Program-made: the position numbers and the translations under genes
In this document: piece by piece, positions 57,384-64,000 of the stretch
How the letters are laid out: every line of letters starts with the position of its first letter
Position numbering within the stretch: the stretch's first letter is position 1
From: Amorphoplanes friuliensis DSM 7358
GTDB lineage: Bacteria > Actinomycetota > Actinomycetes > Mycobacteriales > Micromonosporaceae
Direction of reading: 5' to 3'
Length of the DNA: 64,000 bases
Assembly: GCF_000494755.1 (NCBI RefSeq)
Contig: NC_022657.1
Span: forward strand, 8,896,001-8,960,000
Notes under the pieces: model-generated
What the model was told of the DNA's origin: nothing
What the model saw: only the letters and a program-made list of their open reading frames with translations
Databases searched by the model: none

Positions 57384-58084
57384 GCCCAACTTCAAGGAAG
57401 TCGGCCCCTCCCGAGCGCGCAAAGGCCCAACTTCAAGGAAGTCCGCCCCTCCCGAACGCGCAAAGGCCCAACTTCAAGGAAGTCGGCCCTTCCCAAGCGC
57501 GTGTAAGGCCAACTTCAAGGAGGGTTGGGCCTCCCCAAGCGCGCGAAGGCCCAACATCAAGGAAGTCGGCCCCTCCCAGCCCGTGTAAGACCAACATCAA
57601 GGAAGTCGGCCCCTCCCAAGCGCGCGAGAGCCCGACATCAAGGAAGTCGGGCTTTCCGAAGCCGCCGGGCCCAACTTCAAGGAAGTTGGGCCTCGCCAGG
57701 TGCATGAGCCCAACTTCACGGAAGTCGGGCTCTTCCGAGCCCGTGTAAGCCCGACATCAAGGAAGTCGGCCCCTCCCAAGCGCGCGAGAGCCCGACATCA
57801 AGGAAGTCGGGCTTTCCGAAGCCGCCGGGCCCAACTTCAAGGAAGTTGGGCCTCGCCAGGTGCATGAGCCCAACTTCACGGAAGTCGGGCTCTTCCGAGC
57901 CCGTGTAAGCCCAACTTCAAGGAAGTCGGCCCCTCCCGAACCCGTGTAAGCCCAACATCAAGGAAGTTGGGCGCTCCCGAGCCCGTGTAAGCCCAACTTC
58001 AAGGAAGTTGGGCCCTCCCGAGCGCGCGACAGGCCGACTTACAGGAAGTTGGGCCCTCCCGGGTGTGGGAAGGCCCAACTTCAG
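57384..58084. repeat. Array of 17 hairpin units plus a half unit, ~40-bp period
   Basis: Each unit has a palindromic core of the type GCCCAACTTC-AAG-GAAGTTGGGC (10-bp arms, 3-base loop), then a spacer close to CCTCCCGAGCGCGCGAAG. Unit starts are near 57384, 57425, 57466, 57508, 57548, 57588, 57630, 57669, 57708, 57748, 57790, 57829, 57868, 57908, 57950, 57990 and 58033, with a left half-unit at 58073. Paired changes keep the stem (GCCCAAC/GTTGGGC versus GCCCGAC/GTCGGGC). The period is not a multiple of three and the flanking genes converge on it, so it is not coding. It may act as stacked terminators or a protein or RNA-structure array. Confidence 0.9.
57594..57912. repeat. Perfect 159-bp tandem duplication inside the hairpin array
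   Basis: 57594-57752 is identical to 57754-57912 at an offset of 160 bases, covering four hairpin units in each copy. Complete identity in an otherwise degenerate array shows a recent expansion. Confidence 0.92.
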
Positions 58085-58109
58085 TGCTGTTGTGGTGAGC
58101 GAGCCGGGG

Positions 58110-59750
58110 TCAGCGCCCGCCGACCGCCACGTACGCGTTCACGATGCCGTGCCCGTAGAAGCTGTTGAACTTCTTAGGACCGGCGCAGTACGCGTCGAAC
58201 GTCTCGTCGAAGCCCTCCTGCGCATAGCTACGCAGACGCGGCTCCGGGCAGGCCGTCTCCGTAGCCGAGGTCGTCAGCCGCAGCTCGACCAGCTTCGGGT
58301 TCATCGTCAGGCCGCCGCGCCACCAGTCGCGGTGACCGTACTTGCTGATGATCAGGGCTGCGACGCCGGCGGCGTGCGGGGAGGCCATCGATGTGCCTGC
58401 GAGGTACGTGTAGTAGCCGCAGGTGCCGCTCGTGCAGTCCTTGAAGACCGTGGCCCGGGTCGGCTCACCGTTCGCGTCGACGGCACCGCTTTCCTGGAGG
58501 ACCTTGAGCGGGTACGTGGACAGGATGTTGTTCGCCGCCGAGTTGTACTGCGGCGTACCGAAGAAGTCGCGGGTGAAGCCACCCGGGGCGGCCACGGAGA
58601 TCTGCTCGAGGCCGTAGTTGGAGTAGTGGGACTTCGACGTCGACGGGCCGACGGCCGAGACGCCGATGACGTGGGGACCCTCGGCCGGGAGGCTCAGGCA
58701 GTCCTTGTTGTCGATGTCGCGGGTGTACGGCGGGGTGCCGTAGTCGGGGCTGGACGCGTCGTCGTTGGGGTCGCCGAGGTTGTCGTGCTGGTTGCCCAGC
58801 GCGCCGACCAGCGTGACACCGCGGGCGTGGGCGTAGTTGAGGGCCCGCTTCATGCTCGCGATGATGGCGCGCTGCTCGGCCTGGGCCTCCGGGGAGTCGG
58901 CGGCGTTCGACTTGCAGTTGTAGAGCCACGGGTCGACGTAGAACGACATGTTGACCACGTCGAGGCCGGCGTCGCCCGCGTACGTGAGGGCGTTGACCAC
59001 CGGGTCGAGGAAGAAGTAACCGGAGTCCTGGCCGCCCTTGAGCTCGACCAGGGTCACGCCGGGGGCGACACCGGTGACGCCGGAGCCGTTGGCCGCCGCG
59101 GCGATCGTGCCGGCGACGTGGGTGCCGTGGCCGCCGTCGTCGGTGCCGACCGGGTCCACGCAGCCTTCGACCTCGCACGGCCCGTCGACGTCGACCAGGT
59201 CGGGGGCGAAGTTGCGGGAGAGCCGGTTGCTGAAGTTCGGCGCGAGGTCGGGGTTGCTGGCGTCGAGGCCGGTGTCGAGGACACCGACGGTGACACCCTT
59301 CTCGCCCTTCTCGATGGCGTGGGCCTGGTCGGCCTTGACCATCTTGAGGCCCCAGAGCTTGTCGTCGAGCGGGTCGGCGGCCACACCCTTCGGCTTGCTG
59401 CCGCGGGCGGCCTCGGTGATCGGCTGCTCGATCGCCGGCGACACCTTCGGGGCGTACCCGACGGGCTTGCGGGCGGCAGCGCCGATGAGGGCGCCGGACT
59501 TGGCGGCCTTGAGCCGGAAATCGGCCGCGGCCGACGACACACGGTAGGTGCCCACCGCGGTGTTGCTGCTGACCACGGTGCCGCCGGCTGCTTCGATGGC
59601 GGCGACGGCGTCAGCGGCGGAGACCCCGTCGTCGGCAACGACGGTGTACTCGGAGACGGTGGCTGCGTTGGCGGGTGACGTCGGCAGGCCGACGAGGAAG
59701 GCCAGGCCCGTCGCGGTGGCGACGGCCCCGGCCGTGAAGCTTCTTCTCAT
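58110..59750 (-). CDS. Secreted subtilisin-like protease (S8), mid-size
   Basis: A 546-residue exported protease. Signal peptide MRRSFTAGAVATATGLAF ending SPANA (about residue 31), an I9-like prodomain (SEYTVVADDGVSAADAVAAI) and the S8 domain with Asp in VGVLDTGLDA, His in GGHGTHVAGT and Ser in LAGTSMASPHAAG. Extra cysteines (GPCEVEGC, DCTSGTCGYY) suggest disulfides. It ends soon after the catalytic domain, unlike the 1088-residue subtilase at 43.8 kb. The start at 59750 (MRRSF) is inferred from the signal peptide; GTG 59783 would add eleven residues. Neither start has a clear ribosome-binding site. Confidence 0.9.
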   Translation of the reverse strand: MRRSFTAGAVATATGLAFLVGLPTSPANAATVSEYTVVADDGVSAADAVAAIEAAGGTVVSSNTAVGTYRVSSAAADFRLKAAKSGALIGAAARKPVGYAPKVSPAIEQPITEAARGSKPKGVAADPLDDKLWGLKMVKADQAHAIEKGEKGVTVGVLDTGLDASNPDLAPNFSNRLSRNFAPDLVDVDGPCEVEGCVDPVGTDDGGHGTHVAGTIAAAANGSGVTGVAPGVTLVELKGGQDSGYFFLDPVVNALTYAGDAGLDVVNMSFYVDPWLYNCKSNAADSPEAQAEQRAIIASMKRALNYAHARGVTLVGALGNQHDNLGDPNDDASSPDYGTPPYTRDIDNKDCLSLPAEGPHVIGVSAVGPSTSKSHYSNYGLEQISVAAPGGFTRDFFGTPQYNSAANNILSTYPLKVLQESGAVDANGEPTRATVFKDCTSGTCGYYTYLAGTSMASPHAAGVAALIISKYGHRDWWRGGLTMNPKLVELRLTTSATETACPEPRLRSYAQEGFDETFDAYCAGPKKFNSFYGHGIVNAYVAVGGR

Positions 59751-59792
59751 CCACGCATTCGATCGAAGAGCGCCCCTATCCACAAGGGTTGA

Positions 59793-61193
59793 TCAGGGGC
59801 GGGTCATCCGCAGGACGTCGAGGGCGGCGTCGAGCTGCTCCTCGGTCAGCGTTCCGGCGGCGACATGACCCCGTTCGATGACTACTGCCCGGATGGTCTT
59901 GTCTTCCTTCAGGGCTTGTTTTGCGATGGCCGCCGCCTCGTCGTAACCCAGGAAACGGTTCAGCGGGGTGACGATCGACGGCGACCCCTCCGCGTACGCA
60001 CGGACGACCTCGTGGTTGACCTCGAGCCCGTCGATGCACCGGTCCGCGAGCATCCGCGCCGCGTTGGCCAGCAGCTTGATCGACTCGAGCACGTTGCGGG
60101 CCATCACCGGCAGCATCACGTTGAGCTCGAAGTCACCCTGTGTGCCCGCAAAGGCGACGGCAGCGTCGTTGCCGATGACCTGCGCGGCGACCTGGCGCAC
60201 CGATTCCGGCACGACTGGGTTCACCTTGCCCGGCATGATCGACGAGCCGGGCTGGAGGTCGGGCAGGCGCAACTCACGCAGGCCGGCGCGGGGGCCGGAA
60301 CCCATCCAGCGGATGTCGTTCACGATCTTGTAGAGGCTGACGGCAACCACCCTGAGCTGCCCAGAGGCCTCGACGAGCGCGTCGCGTGCACCCTGCGCCT
60401 CGAAGTGGTTGCGGGCCTCGCTCAGCGGCAGGCCGGTCATCTCCTTGAGCCGTGTGATGACCGCGGGCGCAAATCCGGGCGGGGTGTTGACGCCGGTGCC
60501 GACCGCGGTGCCACCGAGGGGCAGCTCGGCCAGGCGCGGCAGTGTGTCGGTCAGCCGGTCGATGCCGTTCTGCACCTGTGCTGCGTACCCGGAGAACTCC
60601 TGACCGAGGGTGACCGGCGTCGCATCCATGAGGTGCGTGCGGCCCGATTTGACCACCTCGGACCAGTCGTTGGCCTTGGCGCTCAGCGCGACCACGAGGT
60701 GGTCCAGGGCCGGGATGAGTGCGCTGGTCACGGCCTCGGTGGCGGCCAGGTGGATCGACGACGGGAAGACGTCGTTGCTCGACTGCGAGGCGTTGACGTG
60801 GTCGTTCGGGTGCACCGGCCGGCCCAGCTCGCGCGAGGCGAGCGTCGCGATGACCTCGTTGGTGTTCATGTTCGACGAGGTGCCCGAGCCCGTCTGGAAG
60901 ACGTCGATCGGGAACTGATCGTCGTAACCGCCGTCCGCCACCTGCGCCGCGGCGGTCGCCACGGCCTTCGCAACATCCTCTTCCAGTACGCCCAGAGCGG
61001 CGTTGACCTGCGCCGCCGCACCCTTGATCTGTGCCAGCGCACGGATGTGCGAGGGCTCGATCCCGCGTCCCGAGATGGGGAAGTTCTCCACCGCACGCTG
61101 CGTCTGCGCCCGCCACAGGGCGTCGGCCGGAACCCGGACCTCACCCATCGTGTCGCGCTCGATCCGGAAGCCGCTCTCGTCAGTCGTCGTCAC
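59793..61193 (-). CDS. fumC: Fumarate hydratase, class II
   Basis: A 466-residue enzyme of the fumarase/aspartase superfamily, interconverting fumarate and malate in the TCA cycle. It has TGSGTSSNMNTNEV, VHPNDHVNASQSSNDVFPSS, SGRTHLMDATPVTLGQE with the catalytic His, and the GSSIMPGKVNPVVPE loop carrying the catalytic Ser. The start is GTG 61193 with GGAGGC immediately upstream. The length matches bacterial FumC. The subtilase gene follows on the same strand, 42 bases after the stop. An adjacent lipoprotein gene is divergent. Confidence 0.95.
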   Translation of the reverse strand: MTTTDESGFRIERDTMGEVRVPADALWRAQTQRAVENFPISGRGIEPSHIRALAQIKGAAAQVNAALGVLEEDVAKAVATAAAQVADGGYDDQFPIDVFQTGSGTSSNMNTNEVIATLASRELGRPVHPNDHVNASQSSNDVFPSSIHLAATEAVTSALIPALDHLVVALSAKANDWSEVVKSGRTHLMDATPVTLGQEFSGYAAQVQNGIDRLTDTLPRLAELPLGGTAVGTGVNTPPGFAPAVITRLKEMTGLPLSEARNHFEAQGARDALVEASGQLRVVAVSLYKIVNDIRWMGSGPRAGLRELRLPDLQPGSSIMPGKVNPVVPESVRQVAAQVIGNDAAVAFAGTQGDFELNVMLPVMARNVLESIKLLANAARMLADRCIDGLEVNHEVVRAYAEGSPSIVTPLNRFLGYDEAAAIAKQALKEDKTIRAVVIERGHVAAGTLTEEQLDAALDVLRMTRP

Positions 61194-61339
61194 GCCTCCA
61201 TCCTGCCTCCGTCACGCGACGGTCGCAGTTGATCCGTGCCACTCCCGGGGTGCTCCGGCCCGCGCCGGTTGGACGCCGACCGAGGTGGAACGTATCGTCG
61301 CGAAGGGTTTGCACCTCCCCGACGAACAGGATCTTTGTC

Positions 61340-61855
61340 ATGCGAAGCGCCCTCCTCGCCGTTGCCCTGGGCGGCCTGCTCCTCACCGGAGCGGCCTGCA
61401 GCAGTGACGGCGACAGCGGCACCGAGACCATCGCCGAGGCACCCGTGGCGGAGGCACCGGCGAGCACCGTCCCGGCGCCCAACTACTACGCGAACACCCG
61501 CAAGGTGTGCACCGCCCTCGACAAGATCTTCGACGCGGACGTGGCCCAGTTCGGCACGGCGATGGGCAAGATGATCGCCTACAAGGAGGCCAAGCAGGCC
61601 GACGAGGCCGAGGCCGCCCGCAAGCTCGCGAGCAAGGAGCTCAAGGAGGTCGGCGCCAAGGTCCGCAAGGAAACTTCGGCGGCCGAGGACCCCGACCTCA
61701 AGACCGCCGGCGCGGTCTCGGCGACCAAGTTCTCCAAGAGCGCCTCGGACAAGGCCATGTTCGACAAGGTCAAGACCACCAAGGACCTCGACCGTACGCT
61801 CCGGGCGAAGATGCCCGACTGGATGGACCCGGTCGCGGGGCTCTGCGCGACCTGA
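61340..61855 (+). CDS. Small lipoprotein, lysine-rich
   Basis: A 171-residue lipoprotein: MRSALLAVALGGLLLTGAAC signal with Cys at about residue 20, a short Ser/Glu/Pro linker, then a ~125-residue helical, Lys/Glu/Ala-rich domain starting NTRKVCTALDKIFD and ending WMDPVAGLCAT, with two cysteines (in KVCTAL and GLCAT) that could form a disulfide. No family recognised. The ATG at 61340 is chosen because the signal peptide begins there. It is divergent from fumC and about 80 bases before the next secreted protein gene. Confidence 0.8.
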   Translation: MRSALLAVALGGLLLTGAACSSDGDSGTETIAEAPVAEAPASTVPAPNYYANTRKVCTALDKIFDADVAQFGTAMGKMIAYKEAKQADEAEAARKLASKELKEVGAKVRKETSAAEDPDLKTAGAVSATKFSKSASDKAMFDKVKTTKDLDRTLRAKMPDWMDPVAGLCAT

Positions 61856-61936
61856 GCGACGGGGCAGAAAATGTCGTAGCGGGCCCCTAACATCAGCGCT
61901 CTCGCCAGATCGGCGACCGTTGATCCCGGAGGACCC

Positions 61937-64000
61937 GTGGCACCCTTGCGCGTCCGTTTCGCGCCCGTTCCTCGTCTTCTCACCCTCTTCTCGGCACTGG
62001 CCCTGGCCGCTGCCGGACTGCTCGCTCTGCCGTCCCAGCCGGCGGCAGCAGCGAGCTACTTCCTGCCGAATTCGCTGACTGCCTACACCGACAACAGCAA
62101 GCCGAAAAAGGCGTACCCGCTGGACTACCTCGGCGAGGCGCCGATCGGTGCCTGGCTGGACTCCGCGGGGGCCAAGCACGTCTCCCGCGGCTACTACACG
62201 TTCGACCTGGCCCGGGCGTCCGGCCGCCAGATCACCGACGCGACGCTGAGCCTGGTGGAGAAGTCGGTCGCCGACTGCACCCGCCCGCGAGCCATCGAGG
62301 TGTGGCGTGTGGCCGCCACCGCCAACGCTCCGACCTGGAAGAACGCCCCGGCGCAGCTGACGCGCGTGGGCGAGCTGGCACCCGCACAGCCCCAGGAGTG
62401 CCCCAGCCGCTATCTGTACGCCGACCTCGGCCCGCTGCTGCGCAGCGTCCAGCAGGAAGGTGCCTCGGCCGTCACGCTGATGCTCCGGGTCCCGCAGAGC
62501 CAGGAGGGCACGGTCGCCGCCGGCCGCCGGGTGGCCAGCGTCGGGATCTCGCTCGAGGACAACGGCGCGCCCGCCGTGCCCGGCAAGCTCTCGGTCAGCG
62601 GCATCGCCTGCACCGACGGCACGCCGTGGATCGGCACCACCACCCCGGAGCTGCGCGCCGAGATCAACGACGCCGACTATCCGGGCAACCCGTTCGAGCG
62701 CCTGACCGCGACGTTCGCGTACTGGCCGGTGGACCGGCCGTCCGAGCGCGTCGAGTGGACGTCGTCGGAGACTTCGACCGGGACCCTCCTGCGCTACACG
62801 GTGCCGACCGCGCTCGCGCAGAACGTGCCCTACGCATTTGCGGTCCGGGCCACCGATCGGGCCGGCGCCACGTCGGCGTGGTCGCCGGAATGCAAGTTCG
62901 CCATCGACACCACCCGGCCGGGTATCCCGAGCATCACCTCGGCCGACTACCCGACCACCGGCTGGAACGGCGGACCCGGCATCCCCGGCTCCTTCACCTT
63001 CAGGGTCGCGCCCGGCGACACCGACGTGACGCAGTTCCGCTGGGGCGTCTTCGGCGTCCTGGAGAACGTTCCGGTCGGCCCGGACGGCACGGTCACCGTT
63101 CGCTACACACCCACGTCCGACGGACCGCTGACGATGTCGCTGGCGTCGTACGACCGGGCCCTGAACCGCTCGGACACGGTCAACTACACGTTCCGCGTCA
63201 AGACCACCCAGCCGCAGATCGACGACCAGAACCCGGACGGCGCGATCTTCCAGCCGCGCACGATCGTGCTCTCCCCGGCCATGGACGACGTCGTCGAATA
63301 CACGTGGTGGCTGAACGACGGTCCCCACACGACGGTCCCCGCAGGCGCTGACGGCAAGGCCACCATCGTGGTCTCGCCCAACCTCGCCGGAACCAACCAC
63401 CTGTACGTGACCAGCCGGACCTCGACCGACCTCCCCTCGGGCAAGGCCGACTACTACATGTACGTCGCGACGTCGCCGACGCTGACCTCCCCGGACTTCC
63501 CGGACGGCGAAAACAGTGAAGGCCCCCTGGTCGGCAAGCAGGTCACACTGACCTTCCACCCGGGCATGCCAGGCGTCACCGAGTACGTCTGGAAAATCAA
63601 CCGCCGCGACGAGCAGGTCGTCCCGGCCGACGCCGACGGCACCGCCACGGTCACCTGGACCGAGCGCGACTACACGTACCTCAACATCGAGCTGACCTCG
63701 CGCACAGCGGACGGCTTCGAGTCGACCCCCAACTCGTACTTCCTCACGCTGACCTCGCACGCCCCGACGGTCGAGTCCGCCGAATACCCGGAGTGGTCCA
63801 CCGGCGGCGGCCCGGGCATCGAAGGCACCTTCACCTTCCGCCCGGCCCAGCCCGGCGTCACGTCCTACACGTGGCGCCTGGACGACGGCCCCGAACAAAC
63901 CGTGCCGGCCACCACCGACGGCACAGCCACCACAACCTGGACCCCCACCACCGACCAAACCGGCTGGCACACCCTGAAGGTCCGCGAACACATCGGAGAC
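61937..64000 (+). CDS. Large secreted protein with DNRLRE-like domain and Ig-like repeats (3' end outside window)
   Basis: An open frame from GTG 61937 to the window edge (688 codons, no stop), so the C-terminus is missing. GGAGGA precedes the GTG closely. A signal peptide (LLTLFSALALAAAGLLALPS, ending PAAAA) is followed by a ~190-residue beta domain that resembles the DNRLRE family (YTDNSKPKKAYP, RGYYTFDL, TLSLVEKSVADCTRP). At least four ~95-residue Ig-like modules follow (recurring PGVTEYVWKINRRD, DGTATVTW, ADYP/AEYP-x-W openings). The DNRLRE start occurs in Rhs/YD-repeat polymorphic toxins and LamG proteins of actinobacteria, so the missing end could carry either; this cannot be decided here. 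Confidence 0.75.
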   Translation, partial: MAPLRVRFAPVPRLLTLFSALALAAAGLLALPSQPAAAASYFLPNSLTAYTDNSKPKKAYPLDYLGEAPIGAWLDSAGAKHVSRGYYTFDLARASGRQITDATLSLVEKSVADCTRPRAIEVWRVAATANAPTWKNAPAQLTRVGELAPAQPQECPSRYLYADLGPLLRSVQQEGASAVTLMLRVPQSQEGTVAAGRRVASVGISLEDNGAPAVPGKLSVSGIACTDGTPWIGTTTPELRAEINDADYPGNPFERLTATFAYWPVDRPSERVEWTSSETSTGTLLRYTVPTALAQNVPYAFAVRATDRAGATSAWSPECKFAIDTTRPGIPSITSADYPTTGWNGGPGIPGSFTFRVAPGDTDVTQFRWGVFGVLENVPVGPDGTVTVRYTPTSDGPLTMSLASYDRALNRSDTVNYTFRVKTTQPQIDDQNPDGAIFQPRTIVLSPAMDDVVEYTWWLNDGPHTTVPAGADGKATIVVSPNLAGTNHLYVTSRTSTDLPSGKADYYMYVATSPTLTSPDFPDGENSEGPLVGKQVTLTFHPGMPGVTEYVWKINRRDEQVVPADADGTATVTWTERDYTYLNIELTSRTADGFESTPNSYFLTLTSHAPTVESAEYPEWSTGGGPGIEGTFTFRPAQPGVTSYTWRLDDGPEQTVPATTDGTATTTWTPTTDQTGWHTLKVREHIGD

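Noticed and set aside
57384..58084. CRISPR-like regular repeat array
   Set aside because: Repeats and spacers are both imperfect copies of one sequence, the spacers are not unique, no cas gene is near, and the unit (~40 bp) is a hairpin plus linker. I report it as a hairpin array instead.

Overview
This 64 kb window is GC-rich chromosomal DNA from an actinobacterium, most likely Micromonosporaceae (Actinoplanes or Micromonospora type). That placement is an inference from the codon bias, the frequent GTG/TTG starts, the stand-alone groEL under CIRCE control, and typical actinobacterial families (DUF3263, DUF4032, MSMEG_6728, CDC48-type AAA, LtrA). I saw no rRNA gene, insertion sequence, phage or CRISPR. 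One tRNA gene is present, tRNA-Thr(UGU).

Layout. 0-7 kb: the end of an MFS transporter, a tandem GNAT, and a 1792-residue sortase-anchored surface protein with twelve ~90-residue Ig-like repeats. 7-13 kb: groEL with two CIRCE operators, two acetyltransferases, a small HExxH protein, and thrC behind a textbook S-box (SAM-I) riboswitch. 13-22 kb: two ABC exporters, one of whose ATPases is fused to an extracellular S15-type hydrolase, with DUF3263, a CDC48-type AAA ATPase and a small lipoprotein between them. 21.9-24.6 kb: a compact type VII secretion cassette (CdiA-CT-like tRNase toxin, SitI3-like immunity protein, YbaB-like, EspC-like and WXG100-like proteins) ending in a strong terminator. 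24.6-28.1 kb: a minus-strand run of response regulator, histidine kinase, AA10 LPMO and DUF305 lipoprotein. 28.9-33 kb: surface glycan genes. 33-37 kb: an amino-sugar (nag) operon with a divergent DeoR-type repressor and a nested palindromic operator between them.

37-49.5 kb: a PAP2 phosphatase, a secreted S1 protease, a DUF4032 kinase-like protein, an RCK-channel-RCK protein with an unusual filter, a glycine-rich secreted protein, a 1088-residue subtilase, LtrA and a GNAT. 49.5-57 kb: tRNA-Thr, the msiK/ugpC-type sugar ABC ATPase, an Hsp70-TM-propeller protein, rlmB, cysS, a pair of DnaA boxes and an AbiEi/DUF559-like protein. 57.4-58.1 kb: a ~700 bp array of 17 hairpin units lying between convergent genes. 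58.1-64 kb: a second subtilase, fumC, a lipoprotein, and the 5' part of a large secreted protein whose frame is still open at the window end.

Themes. Extracellular and cell-wall functions dominate. Chitin and amino-sugar use links the LPMO (25.2 kb), the nag operon (33-37 kb) and the sugar-ABC ATPase (49.7 kb). The observations most worth following are the hairpin array, the T7SS toxin cassette, the LPMO/DUF305 coupling beside a two-component system, the SAM-I riboswitch on thrC, and a 70-bp dispersed repeat present in two copies.
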